A stretch of DNA of 64,000 nt from Candidatus Kuenenia stuttgartensis (lineage in GTDB: Bacteria > Planctomycetota > Planctomycetia > Gemmatales > Gemmataceae), in the NCBI GenBank assembly GCA_945875585.1, contig CAMCLK010000002.1:74964-138963 (forward strand), read 5' to 3'. Positions within the stretch are counted from its first letter, which is position 1. The number at the start of each line of letters is the position of its first letter. Position numbers and translations under genes: made by a program. Of this stretch, positions 56,251-64,000 are shown in pieces. A model generated the notes under the pieces. That model was not told the DNA's origin. It was given only the letters and a program-made list of their open reading frames with translations, and did not search any database.

Positions 56251-57243
56251 TCAAGCGGCTTTGTCGAGAGGCAAAAGGGTTCTGGAGCGAGGACTGCTCA
56301 CTGTGCCAAGCAGGTTTGTTGGAAGCAAATCTGGAAACTGACAGGCGTCTGGCTCTAAAAACCAAGTGATATCAACCAGCCAACGGCCGCGGAGCAGCGC
56401 ATGGCAGCAACTGTCCGTGAGCGCAAACCATGCAGAACCTGGGGTAAAACAACGCAGTTTGCGTACGGTTTCTTCCTGAAAGGTTTCGTCCCGTTTCAGA
56501 TGGTCGTGAACCAGCTTGACCACGGCATCGTGCAAACCTGTTTGTCTTTGAAAACCACTCCACCATGGCTGGTTCCGAATAGCTTGCCTACGAAGCCCTG
56601 CCATATCTTGAAATACCTGAGGTTGTCCAAATGCTTTCCCATCCTCAATTAATTTCTTCAGCGGTGACGTCGAGGACCAAACGATATCCTCCCCGTCGCA
56701 GGCATTGAAGAAAAACCGGACAATGCGACGTCCACCCGTGGGGCGTGTGGGAAAATGATCGATATGAAAGAGATCGTCGCGGGCATTCCAGCGAACGCGC
56801 CTCGTGGAAAGTTCCAACGGTCGCCAGCTTACTCTGTCTGGAGTCAACGCTCCGCGCCATGCGGGAACCATGCGAAGGATCGCATCCTCAGCGGCTTGCT
56901 GGAACGCTTGTAAAATATCGATGAAATCGGATTGTCCCGTGTACGGCCGCAACGGGTTGGGATGGACCTTTTTAGTGAGGGGAGCCCACGAAGGGTGCTT
57001 GCGGCCCCATCCGTGAACTGGCCACTTTTCTACAACAGCGCGCAAATCGGCAGGAATCCGCGGATGGCTGAAATGAGCTGGGAGGAGAATGGGCGCACCC
57101 ATTTCCAAGCGCTGAACGTCTGAATGGCCCAGTGTTTCAATTCTGGAACTGAGCAGATCCACGCTGATTCCTCCACACCCACCAGTGAGGCGATAGTCTG
57201 ATGTGGAATCGTTAATGGAATCAAGCGGCGTTTCGCTGCCCAT
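56251..57243 (-). CDS. Kdo-hydroxylase-like 2-oxoglutarate/Fe(II) oxygenase
   Basis: A 330-residue protein resembling the Kdo 3-hydroxylase family (KdoO), enzymes that hydroxylate the Kdo sugar of lipopolysaccharide. The match is seen in FHIDHFPTRPTGGRRIVRFFFN, which has the HxD pair (His160, Asp162), and in the later His281 (DSCCHALLRGRW), which would complete the iron triad; ITWFLEP follows. This is recognition from memory of the family; the N-terminal 130 residues look unusual. ATG 57243 lies inside the end of the histidine-kinase gene (about 23 bp overlap), so expression should be coupled to it. LPS modification is the expected role. Confidence 0.7.
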   Translation of the reverse strand: MGSETPLDSINDSTSDYRLTGGCGGISVDLLSSRIETLGHSDVQRLEMGAPILLPAHFSHPRIPADLRAVVEKWPVHGWGRKHPSWAPLTKKVHPNPLRPYTGQSDFIDILQAFQQAAEDAILRMVPAWRGALTPDRVSWRPLELSTRRVRWNARDDLFHIDHFPTRPTGGRRIVRFFFNACDGEDIVWSSTSPLKKLIEDGKAFGQPQVFQDMAGLRRQAIRNQPWWSGFQRQTGLHDAVVKLVHDHLKRDETFQEETVRKLRCFTPGSAWFALTDSCCHALLRGRWLVDITWFLEPDACQFPDLLPTNLLGTVSSPRSRTLLPLDKAA

Positions 57244-59026
57244 GCAGTTCAGGAGAGCCTGCTTGTGGTATTGGGAATGGCCCGGGAATTGAAATAAGCC
57301 AGCAAACCGGGGATGAATCACCTGCAGATTCCAGCGACAACTGGGAGCCCATCGTGTCGAGGAGTCTCCATGCAAGTGGCAAACCAAGGCCCGGTGCCCT
57401 TCCCGCTTGCCTTGATGAGAAAAAGGGCGTGAACAGATGCGGGCGGTCATCTGGTGCTATGCAAGGACCATTGTTCGAGAGCCGAATCAATAGCCTTGGT
57501 TTGTCATATTCAACAGTCATCCGAACCTGCCCTGCGGGGCCCGCAGCATGCACTGCATTGAGAACCAGTTCGCGCCAGGCCTCGGTCAAAAGCGCCATAT
57601 CAGTAGGCCCGGCTTGAAATAGGTGGGCTGTGGTTTGGGCCTCATCCCATTCGAATTGGGTTTCACCAGACAAACCGCGACCTAATACAGCGAGTTGTTG
57701 CAGCAGGTCCTGCACCGATACGGCATGTGGAACTGGTTGTGGCGGGCGCGCGAATCGCATCAGCTTGCGCAATAGAGAGTGCAGGCGGCGGCATTGATCC
57801 TGCATGTTTTCCAAGTAGCCTCGGAATTCTGTCAGGGAGGATTTGCGAACCATAGTTTCGGCGGCTCGATGAAGCTGGCGGGCCCGCCCCTGAATGATGG
57901 CTAATGGATTATTGATTTCATGCCCAGCACCGGCGGTGAATTCTGCCATGGCTCCCATGACGCGTTCAAACGAAAGCGAGTCGAACGCCTGTTGCATGGT
58001 GGCCAAGGCGTTGACAGCAATATCGCGTTCTTGCTGCCATACATCGTTTTGACTTTCACATACAGCCAGCGCCCTGCCCTGTGCTTGACCTAAAGCCAGA
58101 CTTAGCCACCGGTGGTCTGCCTCGGGATAATCGGTTGCCATGGCAGGAAAGTCTGGAAATGCTCGGATAGACCGTTGGACTAAACCTTCCCGCCACGGTC
58201 CGTTGTCTTTCAATTCCAAAGCCTGGCATGAGTCGCGAAACCCATGAGCATCGACGCCCGTCAAGGTGGTTTTCCCGTCGGCGGCAAGGTAAGAGGAAAT
58301 ACGGACAATATGCCATAACGGAGAGTTAACGCCGTCCAGAGCAGCAACCGAACCGGGCCAATTCATACGAGTGGTCCATGCGAGGCACCATGCTGGTAGG
58401 TCGTGCGCGAGGCAGAATGCTCGCGCAGCGTTCAAATGCGGATGATCTGATTGCTTGCCGCCCATTGGTCCACTTGGAAGCGAAAGCTTTTCAAGTTGGG
58501 CCAGAGTTGAAGACGAATCTTCGTTCAACAGCACAACCCACCCTAGCGACGCCAGAACAGCGGCGTTCCATGCGGTATCCGGATCGGCAGATCGTCCCAT
58601 GGCAGCAAGTTGCCAAGCGATTCGGCACTGATGCCAAATTCGCGTTCGCAAAACAGAGCAACGGTTCAACTCCAAAGCCGAGCGATGAGAGGCTCGATCA
58701 GCGATCAGTCTTTCAATAGATTCCAAAAACCGAATCGGCAGCGGAGGTACTTTGGATAGGGATTCAGCAGACGTACCTACCGAACGGTCGCTGGCTACCA
58801 AGAGTGCAAGGCACACAGGATCCTGAATCGGACCCCGGGTTATACCGTCGCCATGGCCGGCTTCCAGCATATCGCCGAAATAGGTCAGGCTGGGGATACC
58901 CCCCGCGAATGATCGGGGCATCCGCTGGGCGGATGCCGGGGAAATTCTATAGGGGGCCAAAACTGCTAGCCTCCGTGCCAAACGGATACCCGGCGGGCTT
59001 CCATGCCCAGCGGAATCAAAATTCAA
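57221..59026 (-). CDS. Sensor histidine kinase with HDOD-like N-terminal region
   Basis: A 601-residue protein. Residues 100-260 look like an HDOD-type helical domain. The kinase core has the phospho-accepting His369 in TAGAGHEINNPLAIIQ, an N box in ELVLNAVHAAG (near 500), and a glycine-rich G box GLGLPLAWRLLDTMG (near 562). No membrane segment is seen, so it is cytoplasmic. The start at 59026 overlaps the response-regulator stop by 4 bp, and its own 3' end overlaps the Kdo-hydroxylase-like gene. Regulator, kinase and oxygenase therefore form one translational unit, which suggests that this signalling pair may control the oxygenase or its product. Confidence 0.85.
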   Translation of the reverse strand: MNFDSAGHGSPPGIRLARRLAVLAPYRISPASAQRMPRSFAGGIPSLTYFGDMLEAGHGDGITRGPIQDPVCLALLVASDRSVGTSAESLSKVPPLPIRFLESIERLIADRASHRSALELNRCSVLRTRIWHQCRIAWQLAAMGRSADPDTAWNAAVLASLGWVVLLNEDSSSTLAQLEKLSLPSGPMGGKQSDHPHLNAARAFCLAHDLPAWCLAWTTRMNWPGSVAALDGVNSPLWHIVRISSYLAADGKTTLTGVDAHGFRDSCQALELKDNGPWREGLVQRSIRAFPDFPAMATDYPEADHRWLSLALGQAQGRALAVCESQNDVWQQERDIAVNALATMQQAFDSLSFERVMGAMAEFTAGAGHEINNPLAIIQGRARQLHRAAETMVRKSSLTEFRGYLENMQDQCRRLHSLLRKLMRFARPPQPVPHAVSVQDLLQQLAVLGRGLSGETQFEWDEAQTTAHLFQAGPTDMALLTEAWRELVLNAVHAAGPAGQVRMTVEYDKPRLLIRLSNNGPCIAPDDRPHLFTPFFSSRQAGRAPGLGLPLAWRLLDTMGSQLSLESAGDSSPVCWLISIPGPFPIPQAGSPELHGQRNAA

Positions 59027-59604
59027 GCCCTAGCGTGCGAGGCCATGTCGAGAAGGGTGCACATGCGTTCGATCAGTGCTTCCATTTCGAAAGGCTTGTG
59101 CAGGAAGTCATCCGCACCGGCCAGCTTGAGCTCTTGAATCTTATCGTCTTCAACCATGCCGCTAATGCACAGGATACGGACATCTTCAAGACTGCTGTCA
59201 GCTCGGACGCGGTGACAGACCTCTTTACCGTTGATGTCGGGAAGCATGACATCAAGGATAATGATGTCCGGACGGTATTCTTTCACCATCATCCCAGCAT
59301 CAAACCCATTGCTGGCAGTACGTGTTTCAAACCGGCCATCGTCGTTCAACGCGCCGGAAATCAGTTCCAGCAAGGCAATCTCGTCATCGACGACCAAAAC
59401 CTTGCGTTTCCCTGTTTCCAAGGCATCAGTAGGAATCCCGTTGTCCTTCATGAACTTGAAAAGCTGATCCCTCGGGATGCGCCGAAACCGCGATCCGGGA
59501 ACGCGAAAGCCTTTCAACTGGCCGTTATCGAAGCAGCGAATAATGGTTTGCTGGCTGACTTTGCAAATCTTCGCGGCTTCCCCTGTCGTGAAGACAGTCT
59601 TCAT
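59023..59604 (-). CDS. Response regulator with N-terminal excisionase-type HTH
   Basis: A 193-residue protein with an N-terminal MerR/excisionase-like DNA-binding domain (4-52; TTGEAAKICKVSQQTIIRC, GFRVPGSRFRRIPRD) and a C-terminal receiver (67-185; VVDDE, phospho-acceptor Asp118 in IIILDVMLPD, and HKPFEME). The order is reversed from most DNA-binding response regulators. I favour ATG 59604, where the conserved HTH begins; GTG at 59637 has a better-spaced AGGA and would add 11 residues. It is the first gene of the regulator-kinase-oxygenase overlapping set. Confidence 0.88.
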   Translation of the reverse strand: MKTVFTTGEAAKICKVSQQTIIRCFDNGQLKGFRVPGSRFRRIPRDQLFKFMKDNGIPTDALETGKRKVLVVDDEIALLELISGALNDDGRFETRTASNGFDAGMMVKEYRPDIIILDVMLPDINGKEVCHRVRADSSLEDVRILCISGMVEDDKIQELKLAGADDFLHKPFEMEALIERMCTLLDMASHARA

Positions 59605-59948
59605 GCTGCACTGATTCCTTTCTTGCACTACCTTCACTGAAATTCCTGTGTCCCCTCAACGGGAGCGGGTGGTCAGGGCATAGTGAAGATCTCCGTCCTG
59701 GAGTGTTCCGCACGGATCCGGGCCACGGCCGCCACAGCCCATTGCTGCGACTGGCTTGAACGAGACATGGGAAAGAAGATACCTCTACCCATGTCTCCCA
59801 AAATACTGGCGGCAACACAGGTACAGACTGTAGTCTTTCCCGGATTGCCCCATCTAGCCTGATCCTAATTTCTTACCCCGCCATGTCAACCTCAATGCTT
59901 CCCTCAAAGTTAACGTATCCTTCGCATTGTGTGGATTCAGGCACCATG
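59605..59948. promoter_or_regulatory. Intergenic region with a 10-bp perfect inverted repeat
   Basis: No gene is evident in this 344-bp gap between mnmG and the response regulator. GAGACATGGG (59762-59771) and CCCATGTCTC (59788-59797) form a perfect 10-bp hairpin with a 16-base loop. It may end the mnmG transcript or be an operator of the regulator operon. No T-run follows. Confidence 0.4.
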
Positions 59949-61793
59949 TCATTTCAGGTAAAGCAGCAAAACAGCCAAATCTGCAGGGTTGATTCCACTG
60001 ATCCTTCCTGCCTGCCCCAGACTTCTTGGTCGAATGCGGGAAAGCTTTTCGCGGGCTTCTGCACGTAGTTGAACAATGCCTTCGAACTGGAAATGTGGGG
60101 GAATGCACAGATTCTCGTGTTTCTTGAACCGTTCGATTTCCTCACCCTGACGTTTGATGTAGCCCAAGTAACGTGCTTCCAGAACCAGTTGTTCAATTGC
60201 TGTCTCATCCCAGTTTCCAGAGATGTCCATTGGGGCAGTCAGTGCCGAGGCGACTGTTTCCCATTGTGTTTCTGGGCGCCGCAACAGGTCAAAGCAGCTG
60301 ATTCCTTCGATTCGCGTGCTACGTGATAACTGTTCTAGCCGCGCAATCTGGCTTTCCTTGTCGGTCAGTGCTGCTACTCGATCCTGTCCAACCAATCCAA
60401 ATCGGGCGGCTATGGGGGTCAATCGCCTGTCGGCATTATCGTGACGCAGCATCAGCCTGTATTCGGCCCGGCTTGTGAACATGCGGTAAGGCTCATCAAC
60501 ACCTTTGGTGACCAAGTCGTCAATCATCACTCCGATATAAGCTAGACTGCGGTCGATGATCATGGGCTCTCGCCCTAGGACCGCCAAACCTGCATTGGCT
60601 CCAGCCATCAGCCCCTGAGCGGCAGCTTCTTCGTAGCCAGTTGTGCCGTTGATCTGGCCTGCGAAATAAAGTCCGGCAACATGCTTGGTTTCGAGGGTTG
60701 GATGCAGCTGGGTAGGTGGGGCGAAATCGTACTCCACCGCATAGCCCCAGCGCATCACTTCAGCATGTTCCAATCCGGGAATTACACGCAGCATCGCTTG
60801 CTGCACTTCCTTGGGCAAACTCGTGCTGATCCCGTTGCAATAATACTCCAGCGTTGTTCGCCCCTCCGGCTCAAGGAATACTTGGTGCCCTTCCTTGTCG
60901 GCAAATCGAACCACTTTGTCTTCAATCGAAGGGCAATACCGAGGGCCCCGGGAGCTGATCTGTCCGCTGTACATGGGCGCCCGGTGAAGGTTTGCCCGGA
61001 TAATCGCATGTGCTTCTGGAGACGTGTGCGTGATGTGGCACGGTATTTGGCTTTGCGTGATCTTCTTTGTTTTGAAACTGAATGGGCGAGGGTTCGAGTC
61101 GCCATGCTGGATTTCCAGACGCGAAAAGTCGATGGTGCGACCGTTGAGCCGGCACGGTGTACCCGTTTTAAACCGAGCTAATTGGAACCCTGTCGAGGAG
61201 AGTGCCTCGGAAAGTTCCACGGAAGATTGGTCCCCGGCCCGCCCACCAATGGTTTTGGCTTCGCCCGTGTGCATGAGCGCCTTCAGGAATGTTCCAGTGG
61301 TCAGAACCACGGCGCGCGCTCTGTAAAGAATGCCCCCCCGGGCCCACACACCCACAACCCGCTGGCCGGATGTTGAAGTCGCGGTGTCCGCATCCCGCTG
61401 GAGTTCCAGCCCCTCCACCATTTCTTGACGCAAAGTCAAGCCGGGCTGAGACTCGATAGCCAGTTTGATGGCTGCTTGATAAAGCCGCTTATCGGCCTGT
61501 GCCCGGGGCGAATGCATGGCCGGGCCTTTGGTTTGGTTCAGCATTCTGAACTGGATGGCTGTGGCGTCGATCGCCTCACCCATCAGACCGCCCAAAGCAT
61601 CGATCTCGCGAACAATTTGGCCCTTGGCAACCCCTCCAATGGCTGGGTTGCAACTCATCTGGCCCACAGAGTCTGCATTCATGGTCAGCAGGCACACGCG
61701 CAGTCCCATGCGCGCAGCCGCTGCTGCCGCTTCTGTACCAGCGTGGCCTGCTCCCACCACCACAATGTCATACTCATACGTCAGTGTTTCCAT
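59949..61793 (-). CDS. mnmG: tRNA uridine-5-carboxymethylaminomethyl(34) synthesis enzyme MnmG
   Basis: FAD-dependent enzyme that, with MnmE, modifies U34 of tRNAs. The 614-residue length is typical. Seen are the FAD fold [13 protein letters not shown] near residue 11, the conserved [15 protein letters not shown]-type region [26 protein letters not shown] and the helical C-terminal domain ending LAVLLLYLK. MnmE is not in the window. The weak ribosome site upstream of ATG 61793 is accepted because of homology. It runs divergently from the phosphoglucomutase gene. Confidence 0.98.
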   Translation of the reverse strand: METLTYEYDIVVVGAGHAGTEAAAAAARMGLRVCLLTMNADSVGQMSCNPAIGGVAKGQIVREIDALGGLMGEAIDATAIQFRMLNQTKGPAMHSPRAQADKRLYQAAIKLAIESQPGLTLRQEMVEGLELQRDADTATSTSGQRVVGVWARGGILYRARAVVLTTGTFLKALMHTGEAKTIGGRAGDQSSVELSEALSSTGFQLARFKTGTPCRLNGRTIDFSRLEIQHGDSNPRPFSFKTKKITQSQIPCHITHTSPEAHAIIRANLHRAPMYSGQISSRGPRYCPSIEDKVVRFADKEGHQVFLEPEGRTTLEYYCNGISTSLPKEVQQAMLRVIPGLEHAEVMRWGYAVEYDFAPPTQLHPTLETKHVAGLYFAGQINGTTGYEEAAAQGLMAGANAGLAVLGREPMIIDRSLAYIGVMIDDLVTKGVDEPYRMFTSRAEYRLMLRHDNADRRLTPIAARFGLVGQDRVAALTDKESQIARLEQLSRSTRIEGISCFDLLRRPETQWETVASALTAPMDISGNWDETAIEQLVLEARYLGYIKRQGEEIERFKKHENLCIPPHFQFEGIVQLRAEAREKLSRIRPRSLGQAGRISGINPADLAVLLLYLK

Positions 61794-61892
61794 GGCACCC
61801 GCTCAGCTTGCATGTTTTCCTGAATCCTGATTCCCTAATTTACCATCGATCGGCAGATGCCGAATGGCGAGATCATGGCGAGGTGTTCATCC

Positions 61893-63803
61893 ATGGAACT
61901 GTTGACAGTCGTTGCGGAAGGTTTTGCAGCCGTTGAGGCCCCTGCTCCCGTCAAGGCATCGGCTTTGGCGCATCTGACACGGTGGCTGACAGATCCGGAT
62001 TTTGCCGAGTACCGTCCGCAACTGGAGTGGATGGTGAAAACGGGCCAATTTTCCGGTTTGGTTGACCGGTTCTTCCAGATCCTGCCGTTTGGAACAGGCG
62101 GCCGTCGTGGTGCGGTGGGGATTGGCCCCAATCGCATGAACAACTGGACTCTGGGCGCCTCTGTTCAAGGCCACTGCGAATATCTACGTCAGCGGTTTCC
62201 AGGCAAAACCCTTCAGGTTGGATTGGCGTACGATGTTCGCCGATTCAACGATGCCCGCCACCAGTACTGCCCCGACCTGCCCAACCCTACCATGGGCGTT
62301 TCCAGTAGGTCGTTCGCCGAATTGGCTGCGGAAGTCTATGCCGCCAATGGCATTACGGCTTGGATTTTGCCGCGGGAAAGCAAGCACTTTCAAGCCACTC
62401 CAGAACTGTCATACCTGATTCGTTATTTGGGCCTCGATGGTGGCCTCAATATTTCCGCATCGCACAATCCGCCAGACGACAACGGCGGCAAATTTTACGA
62501 TGAACGCGGCGCGCAACCAGTGCCTCCAGACGACCAGATCATGGCCGACTTGGTGGAGAAAGTGGAAAAAACCAGGTACATGCCTTGGCACGATGCCGTG
62601 CGGGCACACTTGATCCGCTTTATCGACGATACGCCGCACCAAGCCTACATCCGCTTACTGGAGCGGGAAGCTCTGATTGCGCCACCCCGAGCCGGTGAAG
62701 TGGCGGTGGTGTTCACACCTCTTCATGGCGTGGGCGCCATGACCGCCATGGAACTGCTGGTGGCCTGTGGTTTTCATGTGATTCCCGTTCCCGAGCAGAT
62801 GGAGCCCAACGGGCAATTCCCGAACGTGACTAAAAGCCCCAACCCCGAAGTACCAGAGTCGATGGACCGTGCCGCTGCATTGGCTACGGCACGTCAAGCG
62901 GATCTGGTGTTGGCCACAGACCCTGATGCGGACCGCCTAGGCGCCATGTTCCCCGATGAAAACGGCGTTTTTCGGTTCATCACCGGCCACCAAATTGCCG
63001 CGCTGTTGACATGTTTCAAACTTGAAGAGCTCCGCAAACTTGGCCGATTGCAGGCATCGAGTCTGGTGGTGCGCACCCGCGTGACCACATCGATTATCAA
63101 CCGCATGGCCGCGGCGGCTGGAATTCAGGTGGTCGACGACCTTCTGGTGGGTTTCAAGTACATTGCCGAAGTGCTCCACAATTTGGAAACCCATGGTTTT
63201 CACGGCGAGGCCCGTGGCGGCGTGGCTGATTATGTGATTGGTGTGGAAGAAAGCCACGGGGTGCTGGTCACACACGAGATACGCGACAAAGACGCTGCCG
63301 GCGCGGCCCTGCTGATGGCGGAACTGGTACTGGCGCAAAGGCGGTTGGGCAGTTCCGCATGGGCCTATCTGCATTCCATGGAGGAGCGCTTTGGTCATTT
63401 CTGTAATCTGACGGTGAATCTGGCCATGACCGGTCTTGAGGGGCGCCAGCAGATGGCCCGCATGCTTGAAAACCTGCGATCGACTCCCCCGGTGGTCATC
63501 GGTGCCGAATCCGTGACCGGCTTTGAGGATTTGCGCGATCCGCATGGGCCACTGGGGCCGCATAAAGGCGCGACCGATGCGGCCAGTCGCAATGTTCTGG
63601 TGTTCCAGATGGGTGAACACGCGCGTTTGGTTCTTCGTCCTTCAGGTACGGAACCCAAGGCGAAAGCTTATGTGGAAGTGGCCACCCCTCCCCGTTCGCG
63701 CGGTCAATCCGATGCCGACTGGGCCGCACTCTGCGCTCAGGCCGATGCTCGTGCCGCGCAATTATCAGACGCATTCCGTTCTTTGGTAACCAGCATTGCC
63801 TGA
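61893..63803 (+). CDS. Alpha-D-phosphohexomutase (phosphoglucomutase/phosphomannomutase-like)
   Basis: A 636-residue member of the alpha-D-phosphohexomutase superfamily, in the size class of eukaryotic PGM2-like enzymes. Active-site parts are visible: the phosphoserine loop ISASHNPPDDNGGK, the metal loop ATDPDADR, the sugar loop GVEESHG and the phosphate loop RPSGTEPKAK. It probably interconverts glucose-1- and -6-phosphate or a related sugar phosphate. I chose ATG 61893 because GAGG lies 9 bases upstream; ATG at 61857 and 61875 are in frame and add up to 12 residues. Substrate choice is not decided by these motifs. Confidence 0.88.
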   Translation: MELLTVVAEGFAAVEAPAPVKASALAHLTRWLTDPDFAEYRPQLEWMVKTGQFSGLVDRFFQILPFGTGGRRGAVGIGPNRMNNWTLGASVQGHCEYLRQRFPGKTLQVGLAYDVRRFNDARHQYCPDLPNPTMGVSSRSFAELAAEVYAANGITAWILPRESKHFQATPELSYLIRYLGLDGGLNISASHNPPDDNGGKFYDERGAQPVPPDDQIMADLVEKVEKTRYMPWHDAVRAHLIRFIDDTPHQAYIRLLEREALIAPPRAGEVAVVFTPLHGVGAMTAMELLVACGFHVIPVPEQMEPNGQFPNVTKSPNPEVPESMDRAAALATARQADLVLATDPDADRLGAMFPDENGVFRFITGHQIAALLTCFKLEELRKLGRLQASSLVVRTRVTTSIINRMAAAAGIQVVDDLLVGFKYIAEVLHNLETHGFHGEARGGVADYVIGVEESHGVLVTHEIRDKDAAGAALLMAELVLAQRRLGSSAWAYLHSMEERFGHFCNLTVNLAMTGLEGRQQMARMLENLRSTPPVVIGAESVTGFEDLRDPHGPLGPHKGATDAASRNVLVFQMGEHARLVLRPSGTEPKAKAYVEVATPPRSRGQSDADWAALCAQADARAAQLSDAFRSLVTSIA

Positions 63804-63822
63804 AGGGACGGCGAGGCCTCAT

Positions 63823-64000
63823 GACGGAACATGCCGATGTGGTGATTGTGGGTGGAGGCGCCGCCGGCTTGATGGCAGCCGTGGCCGCAGGTCAGGCGGG
63901 TGCGCGCCCGCTGATTATCGAGAAAAACAAAAAGCCCGGGGTGAAGATCCTCATGTCGGGCGGTAGCCGGTGCAATATCACGCACAATTGCGAGAATTCC
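63823..64000 (+). CDS. YhiN/HI0933-family FAD-dependent oxidoreductase, 5' part only
   Basis: Only the first 59 residues are in the window. They start MTEHADVVIVGGGAAG, the FAD-binding fold, and contain KPGVKILMSGGSRCNITH, the signature of the YhiN (HI0933-like, BaiN) flavoprotein family, whose physiological role is poorly known. ATG 63823 lies 19 bp after the phosphohexomutase stop, so the two are likely cotranscribed. The rest of the gene is beyond the window end. Confidence 0.85.

Overview
The window looks like a chromosomal segment of a planctomycete, probably from the Gemmata-like lineage. That placement is my inference from gene content, not from a marker-gene comparison. The pointers are a membrane Ser/Thr kinase with a large beta-helix-like outer domain, a DUF1080 (3-keto-disaccharide hydrolase family) protein, a secreted DUF1573 protein, a Gfo/Idh/MocA oxidoreductase, a 2302-residue protein holding two complete UvrA copies, an HTH-receiver response regulator, a Kdo-hydroxylase-like protein and several secreted repeat proteins. 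I see no rRNA, tRNA, CRISPR array, insertion sequence or phage gene. Most of the window is tightly packed housekeeping and envelope genes with short gaps.

Layout. 1-3011 (minus): the TCA-cycle pair sucC-sucD followed by an aroF-type DAHP synthase cut by the window edge. 3100-4551 (plus): an M20 peptidase and a small Lys-rich protein. 4597-8259 (minus): the membrane Ser/Thr kinase. 8560-9501 (plus): a secreted beta-propeller-like protein. 9493-16401 (minus): the double UvrA with an extra duplicated C-terminal domain. 16566-20319 (plus): an ECF sigma factor and its membrane anti-sigma partner behind an ECF-type promoter, then a polytopic glycosyltransferase-like protein. 20483-26332 (plus): ferredoxin-NADP reductase, accA, a secreted DUF1080 protein, an intergenic region full of inverted repeats, a Gfo/Idh oxidoreductase and a class-III aminotransferase. 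26355-31731 (plus): a metal-handling island with a ZnuB-type permease, a YcgR/ArsP-type permease, a His-rich TIGR03943 partner, a CPFC-type lipoprotein candidate and a CbiM-like permease, but no transport ATPase or binding protein. 31701-33620 (minus): MutS2 without its Smr domain.

33707-38411 (plus): thiO coupled to two overlapping membrane GTPase genes, the first with degenerate GTP-binding motifs. 38420-40997 (minus): lipA, tmk and holB. 41176-43334 (plus): exported and cytosolic cyclophilins and a WD40 protein. 43472-45895 (minus): a secreted alpha/beta-hydrolase-like protein that appears to lack its catalytic His. 46032-48403 (plus): a zinc-ribbon membrane protein and a HEAT-repeat protein. 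48439-54090 (minus): pyruvate carboxylase, an FHA-GAF-PP2C phosphatase and clpS. 54268-59604 (minus): in transcription order, an HTH-receiver regulator, a histidine kinase and a Kdo-hydroxylase-like gene as one overlapping unit, then comF and a DUF1573 protein. 59949-61793 (minus): mnmG. 61893-64000 (plus): a phosphoglucomutase-like enzyme and the start of a YhiN-family flavoprotein.

The best candidates for undescribed biology are the paired membrane GTPases, the ATPase-less metal-permease island, the duplicated domain at the end of the double UvrA, and the two-component unit fused by overlap to a Kdo-hydroxylase-like gene. Several non-coding structures also deserve a look: adjacent inverted repeats at 23327-23487, a hairpin that fills the comF leader and includes its start codon, and tandem 11-bp repeats at 45917-45938.
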